A stretch of DNA of 64,000 bases from Nannobrachium achirus (lineage: Eukaryota; Chordata; Actinopteri; Myctophiformes; Myctophidae). How positions within the stretch are numbered: the stretch's first letter is position 1; every line of letters starts with the position of its first letter. The position numbers and the translations under genes were made by a program. The DNA lies in contig OY997652.1 of NCBI GenBank assembly GCA_963921795.1, positions 61,007,756-61,071,755 of the forward strand, given 5' to 3'. Below the pieces are notes generated by a model. The model was not told the DNA's origin and made no database searches. It saw only the letters and a list, made by a program, of their open reading frames with translations. This document shows positions 22,362 through 33,595 of this stretch, in pieces.

Positions 22362-23253
22362 TTGGTGAAGACATTTCTTGGTAACGATTTACTTTGCAGA
22401 TTGGTCAAATATCTTATAAAATCCCCTTACTATTAACATTAATCTAATAGACCCCCAGCTGTGGTTATAATGTGCAAATATGTCTTCCCAGTGTATTTTT
22501 GCTTATTTCCTGAAAGCTGAAACTTCCTGAAAGAGAGTCAAGGCCCGATCAAAAATCACTGTTTTAATGACATCATATACTCATCCCCTCCCCTTTTACC
22601 ATACACCCCGACAAGCTGGGTCACCACCCACCTGACAATCAGGCATACTTAATGAACGGGTGGGTGTGGCCACATATATAAACATAATTTATATCAATCT
22701 GGCTAACCATCGTCAAATGAAAGGGAACGCCCACTCTTTTTGTTCCTCTTCCTCAGAGTCTGTCTTGAGAGATTAATTAATCATATATTAGATCCAATCT
22801 TGTTCAATCTCATGTTATGTGCTTTTGTCCACGCTTCCATCCGATTCAATTGTAAATTAAATCCATGGGGACAAGCAACACATACATGCATACACATGTA
22901 TGTGCTGCTCACTGGGAGAAGTTGGTTATTGTGGTCTGACCAGCCAGCCAGTATAAAAGGCTGGCTGGCTGACTGTACGTTGGTTGGTCATGCTGTGCTA
23001 TTATCGGTAGGATGAAACTCGTCCAGTGAAAAAGTTTCAGTGTTTCTTTTTTTTGTCTTTTTTTTTTACATTTTGATCGATTTTGATCTCATAAACGATT
23101 ATTCGACTATCCTCAGACCGTATGTGTAGATAAGAACGCTAGATTAACATGTTACTATACAGTCCTTATTATTACTGATACTGTTTGATCTGAATAAAAT
23201 GTAAATAAAAAGAATAGCACTTGATAGTTCTCAGACATAAAAGCTTTCCCCAC
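22362..23253. other. Non-coding, with one promoter-like site
   Basis: No supported ORF. The only notable signal is the TATA-in-hairpin at 22,941-22,971. Confidence 0.5.
22941..22971 (+). promoter_or_regulatory. TATA box in the loop of a perfect 11-bp hairpin
   Basis: CAGCCAGCCAG (22,941-22,951) and CTGGCTGGCTG (22,961-22,971) are perfect inverses. The 9-nt loop is TATAAAAGG, a strong TATA match. About 30-60 bases downstream, near 23,008, GGTAGG could be a splice donor. No attached gene was recognised, so promoter function is an inference from the motif. Confidence 0.35.
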
Positions 23254-23340
23254 CTTATGCAGTGTGCCAAACACCCCAGTGCCCAGGACTTGGATCTTTG
23301 TCAGCTCTGGGGCCCTCAGGATGCGGGTGTGAACCGTAGC
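23254..23340 (-). pseudogene. Orphan ERBB3-like kinase exon
   Basis: The minus-strand reading frame gives a 29-residue peptide containing ELTKIQVLGTGVFGTLHK. This matches the juxtamembrane end and glycine-rich loop of ErbB receptors, and GVFGT.HK is the ERBB3 form. It ends at a GT exactly where the ErbB exon (EGFR exon 18 equivalent) ends, after the lysine of the loop. Upstream a bare AG is present but the pyrimidine tract is replaced by ATAATG-type repeats. No neighbouring kinase exon was found, so this is a captured or left-over fragment. Confidence 0.7.
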
Positions 23341-23425
23341 CTTGTAGCAACTCATAATGTAATAATGGCTCATAATGTAAAACAAACTCATAATGTAATA
23401 AAATCACAGGGCTCCTCATAATATG
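23341..23425. repeat. Short CTCATAATGTAA tandem repeat
   Basis: CTCATAATGTAA-like units occur about five times directly upstream of the ERBB3-like exon, replacing the expected intron acceptor context. Confidence 0.6.
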
Positions 23426-24680
23426 GGTATAATACAATTATTTCATTACACTGTATTGATTCTTGTCCCTTGTGGACACGGTTGGGGAAGAGTCCCGAGT
23501 CCCTTTGACCAAGTCCAAGTCAAGACTGAATAGTCATGGGTGAGACAGAGTCAATGACAATTCGGACTCGAGACCTGACTCAAGTGTAGCATATGCTTTG
23601 TGAATGAAAAGTATAAATGCTGATGGACCAGTTGTCGCAGAAGTAGGTGTGGGTTGGAGGAATTAAATTGATAGAAAACATTAAATTAAACCAGAGAGAC
23701 AGAACTGCATTGTAAGGGATTGTATTGAAAAACAAAAAACATAAATGCATTCAGTTGCTATTCCTTCAGTTGATGTAAAACCCAAACATCAGTTTAGTCA
23801 AAAGTTCATGGTTATCGAGTCAGTCAGTGTCCAAAGGTCAATGTTCAGGGGGAAGTGGAGTTTGGCACTGTGAGCTGGGGGGAATGTTTGTGTTTGAGCT
23901 GCTGAGTTTTCCTACCCATGACCATACTGTAGGTTAAACAGGACTGGGGATCACACAGGGATCGAACAGGGCTGGGATCAGTCTTTCTGTAGGCTCACCA
24001 TCATTCAGTTTCAGTTTTAGGCATTAAAACCTGGCCTGGGTCAAAGGAAAAGGCCAAATGAATACAAAATAATAAATTCAAATAATCTGCTGCACTACAG
24101 GCTTAAAACAGAATAATCTACTTATCTGCCCAACTAGGCATTGGCATTAAACTCAAAATACATCCATTCTATAATCAACTTAATAGCTTACATACAAGCA
24201 TTACATCCCAAAAGAAAAGGGTTTACATTTAGATCCCAAATAATAAAAACATCATAACAAACATTTCAGCATGTGGTCACTCACCAAGTCACATTGTTCC
24301 TTTATCACACACAGCCAGTGTTCCGAGTGGATCAGGTAGGTATGTTCAGGTAAGGGTTATCTAAAAGCCAAATTGTTGTATGGGTAAGTATAATGAATTA
24401 AAGCTGTTAGAAATAGGAATAGTTGTTGAATAATGAAAAGTGTACAGACCTGCAGCAGCTCCAGTGATGTGCACCTCACTGAGCAAACTGCAGACTGACT
24501 AGTTTTATACTGGGTGTGGTGATGATTGCTAATTGCTGGGAAGCTGTGACTGATTGTGACTTGGGGACCGGGACCAAACCATTGCATGTGGAAATGAAGA
24601 AAACATTCCATTTGAAAAACAAAATAAAAATATACAATCTGAACCCTGGGTTACACAAGACAAGTCATTGACCCGAGTAC
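23426..24680. other. Region downstream of zinc-finger gene A, no gene seen
   Basis: It presumably includes the 3' UTR of gene A near 24,680. GAGTCCAAGTCAAGACTG text at 23,500-23,590 is a known type of fish transposon end. No supported ORF. Confidence 0.5.
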
Positions 24681-25552
24681 TTAAATACTAGCGTGGATAC
24701 GCTGGTGTTTCTTCAGGTTACCAGACTCACTGAAACTCTTGTTACATTTTTTACAGTGGAAAGGTTTTTCTCCAGTGTGGATACGCTGGTGTTTCTTCAG
24801 GTTACCAGACTCACTGAAACTCTTGTTACATTTTTTACAGTGGAAAGGTTTTTCTCCAATGTGGACATACTGGTGGTTCTTCAGGGAACGTGACTGTCTG
24901 AAACTCTTATTACAATGTTTACAATTGAAAGGTTTTTTCCCAGTGTGGACACGCTGGTGTCTCTTCAGGGAACCAGACTCGCTGAAACTCCTGCCGCAAT
25001 GTTCACAGTGGAAAGGTTTTTCTCCAGTGTGGACATACTGGTGTGTCTTCAGGGAACCTGACTGAGTGAAACTCTTGTCACAATGTTTACACTGGAAAGG
25101 TTTTTCTCCAGTGTGGACATACTGGTGTGTCTTCAGGTGACCCGACTCTCTGAAACTCTTGTCGCAATGTTCACAATGGAAAGGTTTTTCTCCAGTGTGG
25201 ACACGCTGGTGTATCTTCAGGTCATATGGCCAACGGAATTTCTTGTCACAGTGTTCACAGTGTAAATGATTCTCTCCATTTGGTTGATGATTCAGGAAGT
25301 CTATGTAAGTCTTGAGTTCTTCAGGTTGCTTACATCGATGATGACCAGAGGATCTCGGTCCATCAGTGTCTCCTCGTTTCTGGCTGGTTGTTGAGCTGGT
25401 GGTTTTCTCACAGGCTGCTGGGTTGATGTGTCCACTCCTCTGCATTTGGCCATGGAGGTCGTTGTGTTTATGGAGGAAGTCCTGAGATGTGAGGGTGTAT
25501 GGACTCTCAGAACAGGAGAAGACCTTGGTCTGAGAAGGCTGGGATGTCACTC
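24681..25552 (-). CDS. C2H2 zinc-finger gene A, last exon with seven fingers
   Basis: A putative DNA-binding nuclear protein. The exon starts after a CTCTCTCTCAG acceptor at 25,552 and ends at the TAA at 24,681-24,683. About 110 residues of linker (TSQPSQTK, NPAACEKTTSSTTSQKRG) precede seven C2H2 fingers of the form CxxCxxxFxxxxxLxxHxxxH joined by HTGEKPF linkers. The predicted contact stretches read RWPYDLKIH, RESGHLKTH, TQSGSLKTH, SESGSLKRH, RQSRSLKNH and twice SESGNLKKH; the last two fingers are near-identical and recently duplicated. Phase-1 joining to 26,161-26,373 keeps the frame. Intact in this window. Confidence 0.88.
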
Positions 25553-25994
25553 CTGAGAGAGAGAGAAAGAGAGGGAGAGGAGGGGGGAGGTTAAAATGGT
25601 GTGTACAGATAGATTGAAAATATTCCATCATAAAAAGTCCCTTATTTAGGAGCCATACAGCTTCCCTGTTGATATTTATCTTCTCTCTCTCTCTCTCTCT
25701 TTTGCTCCCTCTCTCTCTCTTGTTTAAAGGGGAGAAACACCCATTTTCAATAATGACCTATGTTATTAAGACCCCTCAAATCCCACTTAAAGCATTTTTT
25801 TTGGGAGTAATTTTCCTTTATAGTATAGCGAATAGTAAGTGAACGAGACTGAAAAATACCCTAGCTGTCAAACATTTTCCCGGCCATTTAAAAAAAAAGA
25901 CACCCCGGCCAAATGTGTTTAATAACCCTCCTAGATGACAAATCCATTGAGAAACGGACCTTTGCTCTCGTGGTCACGGAACTGACATTTTTTA

Positions 25995-26095
25995 CTCTAC
26001 TATTTGCCGGATGTCACTCCCCATCTTTCCCCCCATTTCCTGTCAGTCCTATCAAATAAAGGCATAAAAGCCCCCAAAGAATCTTTAGAAAATGG
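25995..26095. mobile_element. SINE 3' part
   Basis: TGTCACTCCCCAT, CCATTTCCTGTCAGTC and AAATAAAGGCATAAAAGCCC are the tail of the SINE seen complete at 34,070-34,232. Its position is equivalent in the two zinc-finger copies, so it predates the duplication. Confidence 0.6.
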
Positions 26096-26160
26096 GTGGT
26101 TCTCCCCTTTAAGGCCAATTTTCTCCACACAAGTAGGTCATGTGTTTAACACTGACTAAC

Positions 26161-26373
26161 CTCCACAGGTATCCTCGCAATGATCACAGTCATCAGAGAA
26201 TTCAGTGTCAGATTCAAGTTTAACTTCAACTTCGGCACAGTGTGAAGAGATGTCTTTGACATCAACTTCACTATTCACTGCTAGTAATGTCAACATTGAC
26301 CCATCAGGCTCTTCTGGTTCTTGAAGTAGCGCCTCCTGTTCTTCTTTGATGTGTGGATGCACAATCAGGACAT
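26161..26373 (-). CDS. Zinc-finger gene A, internal acidic exon
   Basis: Bounded by an acceptor (TATGCTCCTAG) at 26,373 and a donor (GTTAGT) at 26,159-26,160. It encodes an acidic stretch with HIKEEQEALLQEPEEPDG and SEVDVKDISSHCAEVEVKL, the type of KEEQE N-terminal module found in fish zinc-finger proteins. It joins in frame to both neighbouring exons. Its duplicate in gene B is 34,302-34,514. Confidence 0.75.
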
Positions 26374-26427
26374 CTAGGAGCATAAAAATAACATGACAGT
26401 CAACTCTGGATTCCTGAGTGTAAATAC

Positions 26428-27258
26428 TAGGGATGTTAATTGACGCATTATTTGTGAATCGACGCGCCGAGGCCGAAAATCGAAGCCTCAATCGACTTTT
26501 TTCACTTTTTTTCCGCTAAGCAGCAGCTGAGAGGAGAGCACAACGGCACATTACTTTAAGCAACACAACTTATGCAGCTGCACCCATCAGAACTTGCATC
26601 AAAGCCCCAATAATAATTATAATAAATAATTGCTCTTCCTTGCGTTAGCATAGAGTCTGTATTCTAGAGATTAGAAGCGGAGTGACAAAGTCCATGGAAC
26701 GTAGTGGGAGCGCTCTGGCTGGCACCCCAGGCTAGTGTATCAAATGTGGAGCTTTGGTCTGCCTCACTCTCCCTCCCTGACCGCATCCACGGGTGTGTCG
26801 CATTAACGACGAGTAGTGTATTTTGTGTTGTGTTTTATTGTCAATCTTGACAAAATCTCCGCACACGAGGCGACGCTGCCATTAACAAGCAAGCTTTTGT
26901 GTCAAGCATGCATGCAAAGGCAGGATCGAGGTTAACAAAACACATCCAGTCAGCACGCACTGCTATGACGCGTGCATCAGACCAGTCCAGCAGTGTTTCT
27001 CAAACAGTAGTCCGCGGCCCTGACTAGCGCTGCATGCATGCGAATCTGCGATGCATATGCATGCACAACACAGACATGCACTCGTCTCCGACACAGACAC
27101 ACACTGGTCCTCTCACATTTGGAAAACATTAAGGCTTATAACATTTTTGAACAAGCGATTAAAATATTTTTTGGGGAATAAATAATAATAAAAAAAATCA
27201 TACTTTTTGTGTCTCTGTGAGCATGAGTCGATTTTCAAGTCGATTTTTCACATCCCTA
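26428..27258. mobile_element. hAT-like element in the gene A intron
   Basis: TAGGGATGTTAATTGACGC at the left and TCACATCCCTA at the right. Flanks GTAAATAC (26,420-26,427) and ATAAATAG (27,259-27,266) are an eroded 8-bp duplication. The gene B intron at about 34,560-34,572 shows the empty site GTAAATACCATTTTCC. Interior without useful ORF. Confidence 0.85.
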
Positions 27259-27617
27259 ATAAATAGCATTTTCCATCCTCCATGTTCCGTAATCCGTCCA
27301 CAAAATGAGATATCATCTACTTATCTACTTCTAGCACTTGAATCATGTCATATTGGTCGCTGGGTATTGTTATGGCAAAAAAAAGTCTTCATTTGCATGA
27401 TCATCTAATTACCTCTCCATGCTGTCTGTCAATTACTACACATACTATGCATGAAAACAGTAAATTATTCTGATAAAGATTTAATAATTAATACAGCAGT
27501 CTGAAAATAAGAAAGCTTCAGCAATACTAAAATAACCTAAAAAAGAAAGGAAACTTGAGTTTGGTCAATTATATCTCCCCTATAATAATACCAAATTGTA
27601 TTGTGTTTTATGTAATT

Positions 27618-28016
27618 CGTATCGTTGATTCGTCACCTTTACAACAATGTACAGCTTGTAAGCATTGGGCATTCGAGACATGAGCTACACAGCAAAACGT
27701 GTGGGTAGCGCCGACCAAAGTTAAATGGCTAGCAATACTGTTCTGCTGGCATTTACTCTCGTTTTGGGCTTCCCTGACACTGAGCTTATCATTAACAAAG
27801 TGTAAAAATGGCCAATATGTGTTGCATATACGCATGCCAGATCCTTACAAGTTGTACCTCGTGACAAATCAACCATTTGGAATAATTAAACGGGGGAGGG
27901 ACCGAATGTTGGCAAATTTTGGGTTGGCGGTACCCACACGTTTGGCTGTGGTGCTCAGTCCACGAATGACCGATGCTTACAAACTGTACCTCCTTGTAAA
28001 GGTGACGAATCAACGA
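27618..28016. repeat. Foldback element with ATCGTTGATTCGTCACC ends
   Basis: Arms of about 100 bp (27,618-27,720 and 27,920-28,016) are inverted repeats that include ACACGTTT..GTGTGGGTA sequences. Homologous arms occur at 35,778-35,880 and 36,650-36,758 in the gene B intron. Confidence 0.7.
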
Positions 28017-28354
28017 TAAAACTTATATAAAACACAATACAAATTGGTATTAGTAAAGGGGAGATATAATGGACCTAGTCAAGTTTCCTTTCTTTTTGTG
28101 CCGAGTTTATATAGATACTTTCTTACACAACAACTTTAATGTGCAAAGGCTGAAGTGATGGAGAAGCCAATATTGCCTCAGTTGGCATTTTTCAGTTAGA
28201 GTGAAGAGTACCGAAGCGACAAAACGCTTCCTTCACCTCATTTGTACCACTTGATGCAACGCCACGCCAAGTCGCGTCTTTGCATTGACAGAACAACTAT
28301 CTTATTTTCTGTGGGAACGCACCTTTAGAATCCGCTCTCTATTTTATTATATAT

Positions 28355-29373
28355 TAGGGGTTTCACTTCTAGTATTTTTTTACAGATCGACTAGTTGAAG
28401 CAACTGCTAGTCGACTAGTCGTTAACATAATATGTCATAATAAAGAGTGCTGTGGCACGGCTTTTCACAGCAGTCAAGTTACCATGACAACATATTGTCA
28501 CACAAAACCACGTGCGCACCGTTACCGCAACATAACAAGACCAGCATTTAGCTGCTACAGTAATGCCTCATTCACACTACAGATATATAGTTGAACGTTT
28601 TGCTTGGTAATTCAATGTAATCTCAATGGAAACCAGCTTTAAAGATACAGGAGACGCTCAAGACAAAGCTTTGAAAGCTTTAAAGCTGGTTTCCATTGAG
28701 ATTACATTGAATTACCAAGCTAAACGTTCAACTATATATCTGTAGTGTGAATGAGGCATAAGGAATGGAAAAGGACTGACCATACTGTTGCTGCTGTGTC
28801 TCTCGTTAAACAATAATCCATTTCCATGGTCGGCGGTGGCTATGCTAGGCTTAGTAGGCTAGCTCGCTACACAACGTAAACACTCTACCGTCTTATAATG
28901 ACTTCTAATAAAACGAACGTTGTGAACTGGCAAGAAATGGGCTGTCCTCACTTGCTGCTTTGATCGCGCTACGATTTTATACTGTTAAACAACTATATTC
29001 TGTAGAACTATTCCCCTTGTAGTGGACAACGGCTCACTCCTGTGTGCAGACGGACTTTCACTTTGGGTGAACTCTGGGTGAACTCATCAACTGTCTTTGG
29101 GATTATTAACCCTCGGTAGGGAGATGCTGCTTGCTATGTGTGTGTGACTGGATAATAATATTCCGTTCATAATGGTTGTTAAAAATGAAACAATAACTAT
29201 AATCGAATTGAAATGAGTTCATTAGGACTTAAGAAAAAAAAGAAAAACAAAGAAAAGAAAAACGAAAATGTTTTTTTTTTTTCTTTTCATTTTTTTTTCC
29301 TTATCGACTTTTCGACTAGTACCTACAAGATCGACTAGCGGTTGTACTAGTCGAATAGTCGGTGAAAGCCCTA
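28355..29373. mobile_element. hAT-like element with TAGGGGTTTCAC ends
   Basis: TAGGGGTTTCAC and GTGAAAGCCCTA are inverted ends; subterminal CGACTAGT motifs recur at both ends (28,387-28,425; 29,305-29,360). TATA-rich flanks are compatible with an 8-bp duplication. The paralogous gene B intron lacks it. A second MITE is nested at 28,562-28,760. Confidence 0.78.
28562..28760. mobile_element. Palindromic MITE nested in the hAT element
   Basis: TGCCTCATTCACACTACAGA and its inverse form arms of about 90 bp around a short loop. TAA occurs on both sides, consistent with the 3-bp TWA duplication of Harbinger elements. Confidence 0.75.

Positions 29374-29442
<69 letters not shown>
29374..29442. repeat. 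(TA)n microsatellite
   Basis: An almost pure TA dinucleotide run of about 60 bases. Confidence 0.95.
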
Positions 29443-29445
<3 letters not shown>

Positions 29446-29472
29446 TCTATGGGTTCAAGTGGTTAAACTTAC

Positions 29473-29574
29473 TGAAGTGTTGGTGGTCTTCAGGTTCTTC
29501 CTGTTTAATAGACATGTCCCTGGCTGAGTCTGGAGAGTTCATCTTCACCTGCAGTCTGGACTCCACACACTGGT
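29473..29574 (-). CDS. Zinc-finger gene A, N-terminal exon
   Basis: Between a TTTCAG acceptor at 29,574 and a GTAAGT donor at 29,471-29,472. It codes for ESRLQVKMNSPDSARD followed by MSIKQEEPEDHQHFS, ending in phase 1. The Met within it is a plausible start if no upstream exon exists, but the open frame continues to the acceptor, so an earlier exon outside the recognised region is likely. The gene B copy (37,298-37,397) is two bases shorter. Confidence 0.7.
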
Positions 29575-30079
29575 CTGAAATGAACAGAAAGAATTGAAAT
29601 CGGACTTGTAATAACTTCACACAAGTGGTGTTAAGAATAAGCAAATAATGATCTAAACTAAAATGAATGAGATGAAAGTAGCCCATCTGCTTTTAATGTT
29701 TCTGCAGCCATACCTTCTTATACGTCCATCCCACCCCACCAAAATATACCCCCCTACCCTTCTACCAAGTGTATATTACAATAAGGCTGTATAGACTTAG
29801 TAGAAGACCAACTTCTGGATTACGGAAGTTGGTAGTTTGACGTGTCATTCCTTTTAGAAATTATGTAAAACAGAGGAAGCATTGCAAGTAAGCATTACAT
29901 TGCAAGTAAGTGTAGTTCAAACACCAGGATGTGATCCAAAACATATCCTCAAACTGACAAGTGTAGATAAAATAATGTAATCGATCTCATACTGTAGCCA
30001 GCCTTTTTTGATCTGGCTGAAAACAAAATATATTATATATATATGCGTGTGTATTTTTCTTTTGCACTATTATTATTAT

Positions 30080-30175
30080 GCCTGAAGGTCTATGACGGAA
30101 AGCTTGCATTCTGCCTAAACAGAAAATAAAAACTTGATTGTGCACAGTTTCGAGTGTGCAGAGAGAGACTCCTTT
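30080..30175 (+). mobile_element. Degraded Penelope-like tail
   Basis: TGCCTGAAGGTCTATGACGG followed by AAACTTGATTGTGCA and GTGTGCAGAGAGAGACTCC parallels the hammerhead-containing 3' region at 6,164-6,235 with core bases lost, so no ribozyme is expected. Confidence 0.4.
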
Positions 30176-30585
30176 TATTTTTCATTTTGCACTTTCTTAC
30201 GAGAATCCTAAAAAAAAAACTAAAACTCAATCTCAGCTTTGAGATATTTAGTTCTGAAGACAAAAGTTAAAACCAATGCATCTGTTTGTCAACACTTTTG
30301 ATTTCAAGAGTAAATAATCATATAAACCAAAAGTAGTTCAGATCATTTATGCCATAATCGAGCAGCCCCAAACTTTTGTGAAACGTCATTATTTTTTATC
30401 TGATGGTGGCGCTAGATGGTAGGTAGGAACAGGTTAGGGTTAATCTTCCAGGAAGCATTAAAGTCTTGATCAAGTTTCATGATGATCTGAATCTCCCCAT
30501 TACATTTTTGAGACACCCTGTGTGCAAGTGGAGTTTGGCCAAAAGATGGCGCCAGAGGAAAGGCCATTTGGACATCAGATCAGTA

Positions 30586-30604
30586 GTAAGTGTTAAATAG
30601 CTCC
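30586..30604. other. Near-match to the empty TTAA target site of the giant element
   Basis: TAAGTGTTAAATAGCTCC corresponds to the left flank TAAGTG-TTAA (to 44,127) joined to the right flank TTAA-ATAGC (from 57,870). About 400 bp to the left also align with 43,720-44,123. It shows the site before insertion in the duplicated paralogue. Confidence 0.8.
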
Positions 30605-30783
30605 CTATATTAATTGCCTTCATGCCCTCTTGTCTCAGGTATTGCTTCCTAAACACATTGCTACAGGAACAAAGCATGTTTATAGCACCGTTTAGCAGCT
30701 AATGTATAAACCAGGATTTCCCAAAGAGGGTGCAGAGATGCCAGACCAGGGGTGCAGCAGAATAATTTGATAACATTTGGAAT

Positions 30784-31300
30784 CAGGGCTCCAGACTAAC
30801 TTTTTCACAGGTAGCACCGGTGCCACCTACCTTTTTATTAGGTAGCGCCACCAGAAATTAGGTAGCACCATCTTTTTCTTTGTATAGCGTGGTATTAATA
30901 CATAGCCTTATCATGCTGATGATAGTTGTTCATTTCCATACGACCATACCATAGGTTTGCCTTGATGTAATGATTGACAATGACCCAAACATGATATTTT
31001 ACTAAATATTTTTGTCTGAACTTTAGGTTTCTCCGCATGAGCAGCAGTAGTTGACAAAATAGTTGAGCACTAAGGCTGTGTGATATTATTAGGAAAGCCT
31101 TTGATATTTGATAACATTGTTGAATGCCTCGATAACGATATGTCTCATCTCATAAGTTAAAAAATATGTAGTTTTAATGTATTTCTGCTTCAAGTTAATA
31201 TTTGCAAACTTAAGACATTAATTCAAGAAAAATGGACAAGATCTAGTCTAACAACGGCAATATAATACCTATAACTTCAACTTGCACAACGTAGACGAAT
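30784..31300. mobile_element. hAT-like terminal fragment
   Basis: CAGGGCTCCAGACTAACTTT with GGTAGCACCGGTGCCACC is a familiar hAT end. The partner end was not found; the remainder is AT-rich and non-coding. Confidence 0.45.
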
Positions 31301-31309
31301 AAGGGAACA

Positions 31310-31680
31310 AGGGAAGAATAAACAATAGAGAAATAGGAGATATTTACAATGGAAAAGGAGGGTATAGGTATGGGCTTAGTCTATTACGAGTTTCGAGAAG
31401 CAGCCGTCAGTAGGTGACCTTTCAGACCTATTTTGAAAGAGTCTAGGAATTTGCTCTCATTTAGGGTGTTCCACATAGCAGACTGCAGGAGAACGATTTA
31501 GAGCCTTTTTTAGAGTTAAATCTGGACTGAACATGATTTGTGGAGCTGCCTCTGGTCTGGTGTTGCGAAAAGATAGATGTGCATATTTGCATCATGTAAC
31601 GATGTGAACAAAAAAAAAGCCCTAACTCTGGATGAAAAAGTTATTTACAGGGGTGCCCTGAGTAAAAAAAAATGAAAATC
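31310..31680 (-). mobile_element. Antisense LINE 3' fragment
   Basis: The reverse complement encodes a LINE C-terminus with NESKFLDSFKIGLKGHL, as in the LINE at 7,110-7,188. It corresponds to 541-930 and 59,275-59,610. It directly abuts the end of zinc-finger gene B. Confidence 0.75.
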
Positions 31681-31732
31681 TCTGGTATAAACACCTTTGG
31701 AAATAAAGGGAAGGAGGAGAGACAGTGAAACT

Positions 31733-32905
31733 TACTGAGTTGGTGTCTCTCCAGGTTTGTTGACCCAGTGAAACTCTTGTTACAATGTTTACACTTGAAA
31801 GATTTTTCTCCAGTGTGAACATACTGGTGTGTCTTCAGGGAACCTGACTGAGTGAAACTCTTGTCACAATGTTTACACTGGAAAGGTTTTTCTCCAGTGT
31901 GTTCTCCAGTGTGGACACGCTGGTGTCTCTTCATGTGAGTTGACTGAGTGAAACTCTTGTTACAATGTTTACACTTGAAAGGTTTTTCTCCAGTGTGAAC
32001 ATACTGGTGTGTCTTCAGGGAACCTGACTGAGTGAAACTCTTGTCACAATGTTTACACTGGAAAGGTTTTTCTCCAGTGTGTTCTCCAGTGTGGACACGC
32101 TGGTGTCTGTTCATGTGAGTTGACTGAGTGAAACTCTTGTTACAATGTTTACACTTGAAAGGTTTTTCTCCAGTGTGGACACGGTGGTGTCTCTTCAGGT
32201 CTGTTGACCCAGTGAAAATCTTGTTACAATGTTTACACTTGAAAGGTTTTTCTCCAGTGTGGACAAGTTGGTGTCTCTCCAGGTTTGCTGACCCAGTGAA
32301 ACTCTTGTTACAATGTTTACACTTGAAAGGTTTTTCTCCAGTGTGAATATACTGGTGTGTCTTCAGGGAACCTGACTGAGTGAAACTCTTGTCACAATGT
32401 TTACACTGGAAAGGTTTTTCTCCAGTGTGGACAAGTTGGTGTCTCTCCAGGTTTGCTGACCCAGTGAAACTCTTGTTACAATGTTTACACTTGAAAGGTT
32501 TTTCTCCAGTGTGGACAAGCTGGTGTTTCTTCATGTGAGTTGACTGAGTGAAACTCTTGTCACAATGTTTACACTTGAATGGCTTTTCTCCAGTGTGGGT
32601 ATGCTGGTGTCTATTCAGGTTACCTAACCCTCTGAAATTCTTGTTGCAATGTTCACAGTGGAAAGATTTGTCTGCAATATGGACAAGCTTATGTTGCTTC
32701 AGTTCATATGATGAAATGACACTCTTGTTGCAATGTTTACATTGAAAAGGTTTTTCTCTAGTGTGGACAAACTGGTGTGTCTTCAGGGAACCAGGCTCAC
32801 TGAAAATCTCGTTACAATGTTTACACTTGAAAGGTTTTTCTCCAGTGTGGACACGCTGGTGTCTTGGTCCTTGGACCTTGGTCTGAGAAGGCTGGGACGT
32901 CACTC
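31733..32905 (-). CDS. C2H2 zinc-finger gene B, finger exon
   Basis: The exon begins after CTCTCTCTCTCAG at 32,905 with the same TSQPSQTK segment as gene A. About 100 residues of linker and the first finger have been deleted, so it runs at once into a half finger RHQRVHTGEKPF. Twelve complete C2H2 fingers follow, with alternating TGSANLERH, TQSTHMKRH and TQSGSLKTH contact stretches. Two linkers carry a four-residue repeat (TGEHTGEKP). The thirteenth finger is cut after its first histidine, at CAACTCAGTAAGT, a donor-like site; the open frame otherwise runs on to 31,641 through unrelated repeat sequence. Likely a decaying or alternatively spliced paralogue of gene A. Confidence 0.8.
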
Positions 32906-33113
32906 CTGAGAGAGAGAGAGACAGAGAGGGAGGGAGGGGAGGGGTAGGTTAAAAGGGTGTGTACAGATAGAGATTGAAAAGATTCCATTATCAAAGAAGT
33001 CCCTTATTTAGGAGCCATACAGCTTCCCTCTCTCTCTCTCATTTAAAGAGGAGAACCACCCATTTTCAATATTTAACTATCTTATTAATATACCCCCCCC
33101 CCACACACACACA

Positions 33114-33595
33114 CAGTAAGGTTAAGGACTCTTAATCAAGTCATATGACACCACCCACGCGTCTGTACGACAAACGGGTGATGAGATATAGGGTCACTTC
33201 CTGTTTGGTGAGGGGCACTTCCTGTTTGGCCAAATAGGCCCCAATTAAGGTTAAGGACTCTTAATCAAGTCATTTGACGCCACCCACGAGTCTCTACGAC
33301 AAACGGTTGAAGAGATAAAGGGTCACTTCCTGTTTGGTGAGGGGCACTTCCTGTTTGGCAAAATAGGCCCCAATTAAGGTTAATGACTCTTAATCAAGTC
33401 ATTTGACGCCACCAACAAGTCTGTACGACAAACGGTTCATGAGATATAGGGTCACTTCCTGTTTGGTGAGGGGCACTTCCTGTTTGGCGAAATAGGCCCC
33501 AATTAAGGTTAAGGACTCTTAATCAAGTCTTTTGACGCCACCTACAAGTCTGTACAACAAACGGTTCACGAGATAAAGGGTCACTTCCTGTTACA
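33114..33595. repeat. 129-bp tandem repeat, about 3.8 units
   Basis: CCAATTAAGGTTAAGGACTC begins units at about 33,113, 33,242, 33,371 and 33,500. Each unit contains CACTTCCTGTTTGG twice and GTCTGTACGACAAACGG once. A single inverted unit is at 42,900-42,975 and another at 43,505-43,600. Confidence 0.88.

Larger units (their letters stand above)
29575..30640. repeat. Intergenic block duplicated at 37,500-37,800, 41,985-42,120 and 43,690-44,123
   Basis: Shares GGCTGTATAGACTTAGTA, CTTCTGGATTACGGAAGTTG and AAGATGGCGCCAGAGGAAAG with those places. It is the upstream flank of the zinc-finger gene and is therefore part of the tandem duplication unit. No gene seen. Confidence 0.75.

Noticed and set aside
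24693..25265. Plus-strand ORFs with repeated TLVFLQVTRL or FSPVWT text
   Set aside because: Shadow frames opposite the zinc-finger repeats of gene A; the same applies at 32,128-32,745 for gene B.
33114..33595. CRISPR-like array
   Set aside because: Units are 129-bp direct repeats with no unique spacers, in a vertebrate genome.
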